A DNA stretch of 11,834 bases, from NCBI GenBank assembly GCA_019400425.1, contig JAFREE010000327.1:1-11834 (forward strand). Direction: 5' to 3'. Below the pieces are notes generated by a model. That model ran no database searches and was not told the origin of the DNA. It saw only the letters and a program-made list of their open reading frames with translations. Source of the stretch: Hymenochaete sp. R1. Its lineage: Eukaryota; Basidiomycota; Agaricomycetes; Hymenochaetales; Hymenochaetaceae. Shown one piece after another: positions 1-8,315 of the stretch; the first letter of the stretch is position 1, and each line of letters begins with the position of its first letter. The position numbers and the translations under genes were made by a program.

Positions 1-33
1 TCTGGTGCTGATCTCTTTGAACCTCAGGTCGCT

Positions 34-43
34 GTCACGTGAC
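34..43. promoter_or_regulatory. CACGTG E-box palindrome upstream of gene A
   Basis: GTCACGTGAC is a perfect 10-bp palindrome 47 bp before the first ATG of gene A. It fits the RTCACRTGAY core bound by fungal bHLH factors of the Cbf1/USF type (family knowledge). Similar sites occur upstream of genes C and D. If gene A really begins upstream of the window, this site would sit inside an intron, which weakens the promoter reading. Confidence 0.4.
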
Positions 44-90
44 CCTGATTTGTCAGACTCCTGATCAACGTCTTGATTGGACTCTAACAG

Positions 91-2067
91 ATGTTGTCTG
101 ATGTGCTTTTGCCTGACAGCACATGGCCGCTTGATGAGTTTCTGTCGAATGAGGCAGGCGGAATGCCAGCTGCCCATTGGTGGGAACAATATTCTCTCCC
201 TTTGCCCCAGACAAGCGCCACGGCTGGCCCTGTCGCCTTGTCTTCAAAACTTACGCTCGACAGCTTTCCTACTTGGATGCAGGAGGAATTGGATGCCCTT
301 GTAAGCAGCATGTCGACCAGTGCTTCACCTTGACAACAGGGACTGGGTTTGATGCCATTTAGGCATGCTGCAGACGATGGTCGGTCTCAAAACCCTTTGT
401 TCAGACCTGGCTCTGAAAGTGAACGCAACAACCCCCCGCAACGCGTGGACAAGCATGACTTCCCGTCCCAACCTGGGACTGATTTCTTCACCATCTTCGG
501 AGGACTGCCGCCACCAGTTCACTCTGATGTAGGGCAGTTGACAGAAGCAATGCAAGATGACATATCCAGGTTGCCCGAAGGTGGAGGCTTCGTTAATCCC
601 AGGGATTTAACACTGCTTCCTGCATCTCAGACACAAACTTCCGGCGTCATTCATGCCATGATAAGCCCTCCCACACCGGCCAGGATGAGCTCTCCAGACC
701 GCCTGCCTGCTATCTCTATTTTAGGTGATTTGAATGAAGCCAGAGCCTCTTCTCCAGTAGATCACTGGAGCTGGCTCTCTATCAAGCCGGCACCTCTCCT
801 TTCTTCGGCATATCTACAGAGTGAGGTGTTTCTCGTCCATCGCAATCACTCAACAACTATCCGGCATCTTCCCATTATCACGCCTTCAAATCTCAGCGCT
901 GCTATATTTTGGGTTCTTCACAGGCGCCATGCCAAGGATGCTTCAGAGGATTGGATGCCTCATGGTCATGATTGGACAGGGTATATTCGACACCCTTGTG
1001 ATCCCTCCCGACCTCCATTATTCGATGACTACCAAGATTTCTTCAGAGGATCGGGGCTCAAGTTTCACATCAAGAACGCCATCCAGCACTCCTTGAGTAT
1101 TCGTTTCGATGTAATGAGGTCATCTCCAAGGCGGGAACCTTGTCACATTCTTGAGCTAGTTAGCGACATGGACGTCAACCAGGTTTTCTCCAGTCCGCTT
1201 ACGCCGTATACTGAGAGGGATGCGAAAGAGCTTTACTATCGAGGTATTAGGGACCCACCGGATGGCTTTTGGAGAGGCATTTTTTGTCTATTCTGGGCAT
1301 ATGCTTATGAGCAGCGTTTTGAGACAGCTCGTCAATGGGGAAACAATCCCACCCGTCGATACCTTATACACGTCAATCCGTTACCCCGCGCTCCATTCAT
1401 TCTCAACAAAGTGAATACTTTCCGGAACAAGTGGAAAATGGATGAGAAACACTTCTGGGTAGATCGATTCATGCCCATTGTTCCAGGCTACATCTGTGAG
1501 ACCCACACTGCTCCGAGATGGATGTATGTCTATGCCTTCGTCAAACTCCACCCCTTGCACCGACATCTTTTTTGCACAACTTTGACCAAGAAATGCATAA
1601 AGCGCCTGCTAGACATCTGCAAGGCAATCATACAAGGCGAGTTGTTGTTTGCGCGCCGTGCTCACTGCTCCTTCAATCCAGTGGAGAACCGAGCCGATGT
1701 CAGAACCCTCACAGTGGAGGCCTGGACGAAATTCCTCCGGGATAAGTGCAAATTTGTCTCTGCAGACTATAGGAGGTTTTTGCCTTACGCAAGGCAAGTC
1801 ATTGACAACAGTGGTGTGCAATTCCTCCTGGTTCCAAAGCTCCAAGAGCCTGTAGTACCCGAAGGCCCCGAATTCATAGATCTCGTCAGTGATGAAGATG
1901 CTCCGTCTGGCAGCACTGCTGAAGGGGCGATAGATCTCAGCACCGATGAGCCGCCACCGTTCGACATTAATTCAAATGTGCCTTTCATCGACCTCACTGC
2001 AAACAGGTCGCGTGCAGAAGATAATGTTGAAGACGAAGATGTGGAGGACCCTGATCTTTGGGGTTAA
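91..2067 (+). CDS. Gene A: unknown protein with three C-terminal SIM-like motifs
   Basis: Model: exon 1 at 91-300 (70 codons), a 39-nt intron at 301-339 (donor GTAAGC, branch-like CTTGAC, acceptor ACAACAG), and exon 2 at 340-2067 (575 codons plus TAA). Both exons share a frame and the intron removes an in-frame TGA, giving 645 residues. I do not recognise the central region (about residues 190-550); it is rich in Trp, His, Tyr and Phe, with no visible catalytic motif, signal peptide or membrane segment, and looks globular. Residues 1-180 are Pro/Ser-rich. Near the end, FIDLVSDED (IDLV at 583-586), AIDLSTDE (601-604) and FIDLTANR (620-623) resemble SUMO-interacting motifs: a hydrophobic-acidic-Leu core, in two cases followed by acidic residues. 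An Asp/Glu-rich tail ends in DLWG. The start is uncertain. Positions 1-27 read openly in phase 0 as a nine-codon exon end before a possible 63-nt intron (28-90, ending CTAACAG), so the gene may extend left of the window. A nuclear, SUMO-binding role is inferred from the motifs alone. Confidence 0.75.
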
Positions 2068-2434
2068 AGTCTTTGTGTTAGTTAGGTGGCAATGGAACTT
2101 GGGGTGGAGATGGTCGTAAGGCCGTGTGATGGTGTTGAAGATCAGGTATGACTGTCGACTCATCGGTTGAGCAATATTTGGTTTTGTGTCGGACAAATGG
2201 GCCAAAAGAACGTGCTTTACAAGTATTCTTTTTACATCTTTTGCTTATGCTTCTCTCATTTCGTCTTTTGCTCACTTTATCCGTTGTTTCTTTTTTTTTT
2301 GCTTGCCATGTGTATTCATTTACTCACAACACAAAACAGAATATGTTTGCCAGTCGTGTCGTGGACATGGCTCTGGGCATGATGAGCATTGTATGTGAAC
2401 TGTGTTACCTGCCGCGAGGTTTAAGACCTGGTAT
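2068..2434. other. 3' flank of gene A, no gene seen
   Basis: After the TAA the sequence becomes T-rich, with an 11-base T run near 2289-2299 and many TTTT blocks, as in fungal 3' UTRs and terminators. Three overlapping frames are open here for 60 to 127 codons, but they are dominated by Phe, Leu, Ser and Cys from the pyrimidine-rich sequence. I do not regard them as genes. Confidence 0.5.
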
Positions 2435-2775
2435 ATGCAATATTCGACGTGCGTCGTCGGCCGCGTTTCGAGCGTGTCTCAAGCCGAGATCAGCACTCCA
2501 CATGACGGCGTCATCCGGCCGTCGTCGTTGACTCAAACATCCGCGTTCAAGTTGACTCCTGCCTTTCGGGTTCTCTCAGCGACGACGGTATCAAGACCAC
2601 ATCTGAAGCCCGAGCTGATGGATATTTTTGACAGGCTGGCGACTTCGCTGGTGCTATTCGAACGAGGACCATGATTCAGAAAACTGATAAGGACAAAGAT
2701 ACGCCTTTTGGCATGCTCAACGTTGCGCTGTCACAAACGACGGATGCGGAAAATCCTGGAGGAATTTCGTCATAA
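2435..2775 (+). other. Possible two-exon small gene or gene relic
   Basis: A frame open from an ATG near 2435 meets a good 47-nt intron at 2588-2634 (donor GTATCA, branch GCTGAT, acceptor TTGACAG). It continues in phase into 2635-2775, which contains the segment DKDKDTPFGMLNVALSQTTD and ends at TAA. The joined product would be about 97 residues. I recognise no family. The phase-consistent intron is the only positive sign, and the upstream end is undefined. It could equally be chance or a piece of an older gene. Confidence 0.22.
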
Positions 2776-3281
2776 ACAGGTATGTTGGAGGATATTCATT
2801 CAAAAACAACTCACACGCAACAGTGCTCCACAAACAACGTGTCCACTGGCTGTATGGGACTGCCGGATACCATCAACGATGGGTTCAAGTTGGGGTTTTT
2901 AATTGCTTGGAAAGGATGGAAGGTCGAAGGCAACAGACCGATAAGAGACGAAGTTGGTAGTAATCGCAGCGCACTGCAAGACAAAGCCAATTATTATACC
3001 ATCTTACTTGACTGTGTCGCTGGTTCAGTTTCCCTATTAGGTCAGCTGGATCACAATTTAAGATGATGATTCTATGCTCACTCGAACGATTTGCAGATAT
3101 CTTCGAAAAATGTACATATTGTTTTGTCCCAATGGCATGAAATCAAATCAAAACCCCGTGAGGTCGAGTGTCGTTGGTACTGCGATCCATCCATCGTCTG
3201 GGTCATCGTCAAGGCTCCGTCGTAACTTCCTGTCTCAATGGATGTCACGCGATTCGGACTTTGTTACTGAGGGGTGATACA
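2776..3281 (+). other. Coding-like scraps, probably relics
   Basis: A frame ending EEFRHKQ at 2779 joins in phase, across a possible 46-nt intron (2780-2825: GTATGT to CAACAG), to a stretch open to 3066 that contains GCMGLPDTINDGFKLGF. No start codon with clear context, no family resemblance and no clean continuation is visible. I annotate it only as possible decayed coding sequence. Confidence 0.15.
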
Positions 3282-3497
3282 ATGCGCCAAATGGCACAGG
3301 ACATAATGCGCGAGAGACAGAGGTCTTTATTTCGGGCACAAACCCATGACCCTGACAATTATGGATATTTTAAGCAGCAAACAACGCGGAGTCCAGAAGT
3401 CCGGTGCGCACAGGATCCTTTACAGACGCCGGATGCTTACATGATCAAACGCGCGGGAACACAGATCCAAGTATGTCTGAGCTTCGACAGAGTTTGA
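3282..3497 (+). CDS. Short hypothetical ORF (71 codons)
   Basis: An ATG at 3282 opens a 71-codon frame beginning MRQMAQDIMRERQRSLFRAQ, predicted by eye as a charged helix, followed by a polar segment. A GTATGT donor-like site at 3471 could splice it onward. It lies 135 bp before gene B on the same strand, so it overlaps the likely promoter and 5' UTR region of gene B. No recognised family. It could be a relic exon or chance. Confidence 0.2.
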   Translation: MRQMAQDIMRERQRSLFRAQTHDPDNYGYFKQQTTRSPEVRCAQDPLQTPDAYMIKRAGTQIQVCLSFDRV

Positions 3498-3631
3498 TAC
3501 CAAGAAGCAACGGAGATCAATGCATCAAGAACTCTATTTTGTTGCTCCCAAAACCTTGCATTTCCGTTCTTTGACTCGACCTACCAGACCAGCCTCATTT
3601 GATTTTTGTCTACGGTCCACTCTTACTCAAA

Positions 3632-4033
3632 ATGCGTCCCACAACATCGTTCGAGCCGTTGATGGGTAAGACTATTGCCAAGTCACGTCATTAGTCGCGC
3701 TAATCCTGATCAGCCACTCCTCTCGAGGGCGACGCCGCTCCGCTCGTCAACTCCGCCCACGCGTCTACAAGCGTGTTTCCCTTTGCGATCGCAGTAACGA
3801 CGCTTACAGGGAAGACCATCACGCTCGAGGTCAAATCCAGCGACACGATTGCGTTGCTCAAGTCAAAAATACAGGACAAGGAGGGTATACCTCCGGATCA
3901 GCAACGTCTAATCGCTCGCGTCCCACCCGCACCTTCCTGTCAGCTAGAAGAAGGGTACACTCTCACGGACTATGGCATTGTATGCGATCAGCAGTTCGCA
4001 ATCTGCATGGTGTTGAAACTGCGAGGAGGCTGA
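3632..4033 (+). CDS. Gene B: divergent ubiquitin-like protein ending in LRGG
   Basis: Exon 1 is 3632-3665; a 48-nt intron (3666-3713: GTAAG donor, CTAAT branch, GATCAG acceptor) splits a Gly/Ala codon in phase 1; exon 2 is 3714-4033. The product has 117 residues: a 34-residue Ser/Ala/Pro-rich extension, then a ubiquitin fold at 35-117. [11 protein letters not shown] and [16 protein letters not shown] match ubiquitin almost exactly, so family membership is secure. Ubiquitin K11, K27, K29, K33 and I44 are kept (residues 45, 61, 63, 67, 78). K6 is Thr. K48 is lost because ARVPPAPSC replaces the FAGK loop (five extra residues). K63 aligns with Cys and two further residues are inserted before the tail. 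R72 is Lys (residue 113). The protein stops right after GlyGly, so no C-terminal processing would be needed before E1 activation. This is not canonical ubiquitin and not a ribosomal fusion. Whether it is conjugated, or is a decaying ubiquitin copy, cannot be told from sequence. Confidence 0.85.
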
Positions 4034-4057
4034 TATGGTTCTCGGAGATGTGTGAAG

Positions 4058-4117
4058 GTAAAAAAAATCTCGTTCAAGTCCTTCTTCTTGTCATTACTGA
4101 CTTAAATCAATCCGCAG
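4058..4117 (+). other. Likely intron in the 3' UTR of gene B
   Basis: A 60-nt segment starting GTAAAAAAAATCTC and ending AATCCGCAG, with a TACTGAC branch site, begins 24 nt after the gene B stop codon. All three splice signals are strong by fungal standards. The distance from the stop is short, so nonsense-mediated decay would not be expected under the usual 50-nt rule. It may mark an ancestral gene whose coding region once continued past GlyGly. Confidence 0.55.
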
Positions 4118-4856
4118 GCGATAGGTAGAGAAAGGGAATTGAATTAGGGACAGTGGATTTGAGTTTGAAATATGTACCAGTTTCATAACAGAGGTGTGGC
4201 TGCAGATCATGTATGCTAGATGGTTGGAAGGAACTGGACATGATGGAGTAGAATGTATGCTGGAGTATAGTTCCAGTATACAGACCACGATTTTGTTACA
4301 GTTGGACAAGAACAGATGACCAGAGGGCAGGGCTGGAGAGTGTCCCTGGGATGGGGATGCCAATCAGAGAAGTTCTATACTAACTCTTACTACATTGCAA
4401 TGCCGAAAGATACTAACTACGGTTTACAGATACTGCATAATTGAATATCTCCGGATAGACCAGGTAATAAGTAGTGGAACATCTCATAGGTGAGTATTGA
4501 TGTATCTTCATTTGCTAACCTCTCAGGCTACTTGACATTAGCTCTCAAGATGGTGAAGTCTACGGTAAGATGTAACGAGGAGGGACACACAAATGGTACC
4601 TGCCAACTAAGAAGGGAACTTCGAAGGGCATCGTAAGGGCAATGTTAGGTAAAGATTTTCAATCCTGTCTGTTCCATCTTCTTACATAGAATTCGTGTAT
4701 AATACAACATCATGAAATCCAATATAAGTTCTGCTCTCTGACTCAAACATAGACATTGAGCCTCCTCAATCTCACAACGTCAATCTCTGATCCGGACAAG
4801 ACTTTAAAATTTCAAAGTCTAAATATGAAATGTGTAATTTTAGATTGTGGGAAACA

Positions 4857-4866
4857 GTCACATGAC
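4857..4866. promoter_or_regulatory. CACATG E-box upstream of gene C region
   Basis: GTCACATGAC fits RTCACRTGAY and differs from the gene A palindrome by one base. It lies 451 bp before the ATG at 5318 and 857 bp before the ATG at 5724, which is far for a compact fungal promoter. Its role rests only on the resemblance. Confidence 0.25.
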
Positions 4867-5058
4867 CGCGATAGGTGACTTAACACTTGTACCATTACAA
4901 CTCCGCAGTTCAATACATGTTTTCTTCGTTCACCCAAGTCACTTCATCGTCATGGGTCATGTAACATAAACGATTATGTGATCGTATGAAGAACTCCACT
5001 AATAGATGCTGTCCTGACTTCCGTACTAGATCCTTGCGACACATGCTCTGCGTAAGAA

Positions 5059-5078
5059 TGCGCCGGCCGGGATCGAAC
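5059..5078 (-). other. tRNA 3'-end-like fragment
   Basis: Read on the minus strand, 5078-5070 is GTTCGATCC, a good pol III B-box/T-loop match, followed by CGGCCGGCGCA, like the T-stem and acceptor strand of a tRNA. The 5' half of a tRNA is missing: no complementary acceptor strand, no credible anticodon arm, and the T-stem does not pair. It could be a tRNA scrap, a primer-binding-site remnant or chance. Confidence 0.2.
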
Positions 5079-5140
5079 ATCGTTCAGACGTATTTTGACC
5101 CTGACTTTCCCTAATCCTCAATGTTCATTTTCTCGCTAAC

Positions 5141-5316
5141 ATGCTTTGTCAGTACTGTACAGCAACCAATTCACTGGTGTTAGAAAGTAGCAACGCCATA
5201 GGCTTGGGTAAGAGCTGCCTTTCTATTCTTTTATGCTCATTTCCGACTTCGGCTTTTTTACAGTTTTGATCCTCTACGGCATTCGACTTCTTCGCAAACC
5301 TTATCCAAGAGACTAA
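5141..5316 (+). other. Possible spliced uORF and 5' UTR intron before the 5318 ATG
   Basis: A 56-nt segment at 5208-5263 has a GTAAGAG donor, a CCGAC branch and a polypyrimidine TTTTTTACAG acceptor, so it is a convincing intron. Spliced, an ATG at 5141 reads 39 codons (MLCQYC... to KPYPRD) and stops at TAA 5314-5316, one base before the ATG at 5318. This could be an upstream ORF in a leader, or a short first coding exon of a gene since broken. Confidence 0.3.
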
Positions 5317-5317
5317 A

Positions 5318-5723
5318 ATGGCACCCAAAAACGTGCTGGTGGCGTCTCTTTCCGAAAGTCAAGCAAGTAAACTAGTGTACGCACGACCTCCGAGAGCATC
5401 GAAAGAGAAGGCTTACCATGGTACGTACATTCGGGGCAATCGGGTTTTGGCTGACAATCCTACAGCTTAGGCGGATCTGAAATATAAGGAGCGGCCGAGT
5501 AAAGGCACCTCGGAGGCTCAAAGTGAAGGTAATACGAGCCCACAGTCGTCTCTCGTAAAGTGCAGAGGTACAGTTTTGTGGTTGTAGTCTATCTACAAAC
5601 GTACTAACGGAGTCCTTCAGCGGGAACAACGTACAATAGGTCCGGAACTCAGCCAGATATGAGTTCGCCTAGGTTTACGATTGTGCCCCGTGAAAATGCC
5701 AGTACGTCAATGCTTTTCCATGT
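5318..5723 (+). pseudogene. Disconnected 5' exons upstream of gene C
   Basis: Three coding-like pieces are visible. Exon a (5318-5420) starts with a good context, ACTAAAATGGC, and ends at a GTACGT donor, followed by a 45-nt intron to CTACAG at 5465. It then runs straight into TAG at 5468, which would be a Gln codon if CAG had changed to TAG. Exon b (5471-5528) joins exon c (5621-5701) in phase 1 across a 92-nt intron. Exon c ends in phase 1 at GTACGT, but the next coding stretch would need phase 2. So one stop and one frame break lie between 5318 and the open exon of gene C. Either this is the decayed N-terminus of gene C, or a different splicing pattern or sequence errors are involved. Confidence 0.35.
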
Positions 5724-8027
5724 ATGCCGTCCCCATACAGTGCAAAACCATTGACAGAGACCCACAAAGAGGCGAAATCCCAGGCGAAACCTCAGACGAG
5801 GGTCTTGACAGGAAGTGCTGGTCCGTACAATGGGTCCAGTAGAACTAGCATGTCCCGCACCTCTTCAGCATCGGCAGATGCACCGCCTTCTTCCACTACA
5901 GCTTTCTCATCTGATAGTTCAGGCTCGAGGCAGGAACAGCTCCCTACGATAAAAAGAGTGGACACACCCCGTCCTTCGTACGCAAATTGTTTAAGCGGCG
6001 GTACTCAAAAGTAAGCTTTACAATATATCAAATACAGGTTTCTGATTACGATCGAATGTCAGAATCACGATGGACGGTGAACGTATAGCCGAGGAAGCCA
6101 TGAGAGCTGTGGCAAACAACGTGACACCGGCGCAATTGAAAGTCGCAAGCCGCAAGGTACTACCGCATTTTCATGCTTTTTACCCAGTTGTATAAGCTCA
6201 GTACGATCCATCTGTGCAGGACGCCAACAAAATTCTTTATGGAAAGGTGCGACAGCCTAATGGCGCAGGGCGACATTTTCCGTTAGCATACGAGGTACGC
6301 CCAAAGAATGATATACAGTTCTGGCATGGTTGTTGAACAACAGCAGATGTCCGATTCGGACAATCAACGGGAGTCGGAAGACGATAATGTGTCAGGGAAC
6401 GATTCAGGAGGGGAAAATGTAAGTGCCAATGACTGCATCCAGCCATTACTGATTAGTTCCTGTAGGGAGCAGTTGAGGACGATGATGGTTCTGAGAGTGA
6501 ACTCCAAGCGCACGAGGATGCTTCTGAGTCCACTGACAGCGAAAACGATGCGGTTCTCATTTCGGACAAAATTGCTACGGTACGCAATAAACGTGTTCGT
6601 GGACCTAAGTCTCGAGTAACAAGTAAGCGACAGAGAGTCCACATCTTGATGGAGCACGGCGAATCGCAAGACAGACCGAAGCAGGACAACGTGGACAACG
6701 TGGTACGACGTTTCATGTTATGTCAGCACTGGATTACGGAGTGTTTAACTACCCTCAGGTTGAGCGAGTTCCGAGCCGATCAGATGTCGTATCGAATGAA
6801 GTAGATGTTGAGTTCTGAGGGGACTCCCGCATACTCAAAAATCAACCTCGCATGCTTCAAAATTCCTTTTCGGATTTTTGTTCGAAAATTGCATACTTTT
6901 CTCTCAGTCTAGGATATATCAAACCAGGAAAGCCAAAGTGTTTGGACTTGCATGGGGCGATTGCAGCCGAATTATACCACAGGGAAGAATACCAACCTAT
7001 CATGCACCGGCTCCATATGGATACGAGTTACTTCAACGACTTTCCCGCTGCGGTGGGTACCCTTTGACCAGATTCCTACCCGTTTCTAACCATCCACCTG
7101 GATGTGGAGATTGCAGGAAGAGTGAGCACAGAAAACCACAAGTTTCGTCACGTAGCGTGGTTGCAGGTGAATGAGTTTTTAAAACTTGACGATGATTCAC
7201 ACAAAGCCGAAAGGGACAATCGAGTACAGTCGCTACTGCAAAACCGACTGTACGTGTATCTGGAGCCGGATTGCAGCACTGTGAGTATTCTGATTTCAGA
7301 TACGCCCGATGCTGATTCATTTGAAGCCCGGATTTGTGATCGAAAGCTTCCAGTCCCCACCCATCATAGGTACCATCCATTGCCACGCATTCACTAGCTC
7401 CGGACGACGTCTTTCCCTGTATGAGCTCCACCCCCATCTTTTCCACTCCTGCTTAACAAGCAAGCCATCGGAGAAGGAGATTCCGGTGCACCTGGCAGTT
7501 TTTTCCGCATCAAGTGTTTATCCCTTCGTCTCGGTAACAAGACCGTTCTGCTAATGAAATGGAAACAGGTTAGATACGCACTGGAGAATCATAAGCATTA
7601 CCGGAACTCCAGGTCACATCCAGATAAGCTTGCGGCGGAATACAAATTCCTCCAAGAATTCCTAGAAACGTTATGGGTAACTCAACGAGTTCACTATCAT
7701 CAATTAATGTCTCACATTTTCGATGCTGCCTAGGCAGTCGGTAAGTCCGATAACGTTCAAACGGAGACCGATGGGTTGTCGGTGGAACGACTTTTGAATG
7801 AGATGGAGCCCAGCGCGCTCCAAAACGAGATCGACAACAAGATAACAAGAACACATACGTCACTCTTGAACTTTCTAGCTTCCGTCGAAACACACAAGTG
7901 TGATGGGGACAGCAAGCACGATGGAGCAGATGGAATGGAAGGGGACAATGGGGACGATCCCGAGCTGCAAGAGGGAGTTATCGAGCAAGAAGAGACGGAT
8001 GAAGACGGGAATCGAGTTCTTGTATGA
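5724..8027 (+). CDS. Gene C: unknown 11-exon nuclear-type protein
   Basis: Model exons: 5724-6010, 6063-6156, 6220-6294, 6344-6418, 6466-6702, 6759-6800, 6908-7052, 7117-7280, 7327-7369, 7465-7676, 7734-8027. All ten junctions keep phase, giving 555 residues. Introns are 46-107 nt; the acceptors at 7326 and 7464 are AAG, weaker than the others. Residues 1-96 are Ser/Thr/Pro-rich; about 154-215 is strongly acidic with Ser, like CK2 target sequence; 216-235 (VRNKRVRGPKSRVTSKRQR) is a likely nuclear localisation signal; about 271-458 looks globular; 459-555 is helical then acidic. No family is recognised. Weak points: exon 6 reads into TGA at 6816 unless spliced at 6800, and the stretch 6908-7052 is open in two frames, both joinable in phase to the next exon. 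The ATG at 5724 is chosen because the frame is intact from there; the true start may lie further upstream. A 9-bp direct repeat (GACAACGTG twice, 6685-6702) ends exon 5. Confidence 0.55.
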
Positions 8028-8315
8028 TATCAAGTAACTGACGAACAAAACGAGCGAGGGCAGGTGAAGGTTTACAGGATTGTCTAATCTTATTTTAGTT
8101 CATATTTGATGACACCCGTATACGATGCAATCCATCAACGCAATCTGACATATTTGTTTGTGATTATGTGTGATTATTCTGGAAACGAAATCAAACAAGT
8201 GCAATCGCGGCGCGACTTCGAATGAAACCGGACCGTCAGTCACATGTGTGACGCGCGGCATGATCGACAATCAGCGCTCACACGAAGCGCTATGTCTTAG
8301 CTTCTAACCACCACC
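8028..8315. promoter_or_regulatory. Spacer and likely promoter of gene D
   Basis: Short intergenic region between gene C stop and gene D start. GTCACATGTG at 8239-8248 contains an E-box (CACATG) 68 bp before the ATG at 8316, and AGCGCT occurs twice (8273-8278 and 8286-8291) directly ahead of the start. The first 150 bp are AT-rich, as in a 3' flank. No gene is seen. Confidence 0.35.

Larger units (their letters stand above)
4118..5140. other. Non-coding stretch between genes B and C
   Basis: No convincing gene is seen on either strand. An 89-codon frame on the minus strand (4094-4363) has no supporting signal. A chain of tiny exon-like pieces from an ATG at 4550 (MVKST, then KGTSKGI, flanked by GTAAG donors and TAAG/ATAG acceptors) would give only about 32 residues and I do not call it. 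The region is AT-rich, consistent with intergenic sequence. An E-box and a tRNA-like scrap are listed separately. Confidence 0.5.

Noticed and set aside
2148..2531. 127-codon open frame on the + strand
   Set aside because: It lies in the T-rich 3' flank of gene A and is mostly Leu, Phe, Ser and Cys in its first half. Three overlapping frames are open in its first part (about 2170-2400), so openness is not evidence of coding.
4094..4363. 89-codon open frame on the - strand
   Set aside because: No family resemblance, no splice or start context, and it overlaps the 3' UTR intron of gene B.
4550..4752. Micro-exon gene beginning MVKST then KGTSKGI
   Set aside because: Splice-like signals allow about 32 residues, but exons of 15 and 21 nt with a random-looking third piece are easily found by chance.
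5059..5078. tRNA gene on the minus strand
   Set aside because: Only a B-box and an acceptor-like strand are present. There is no matching 5' acceptor strand and the T-stem does not pair, so no tRNA gene is called.
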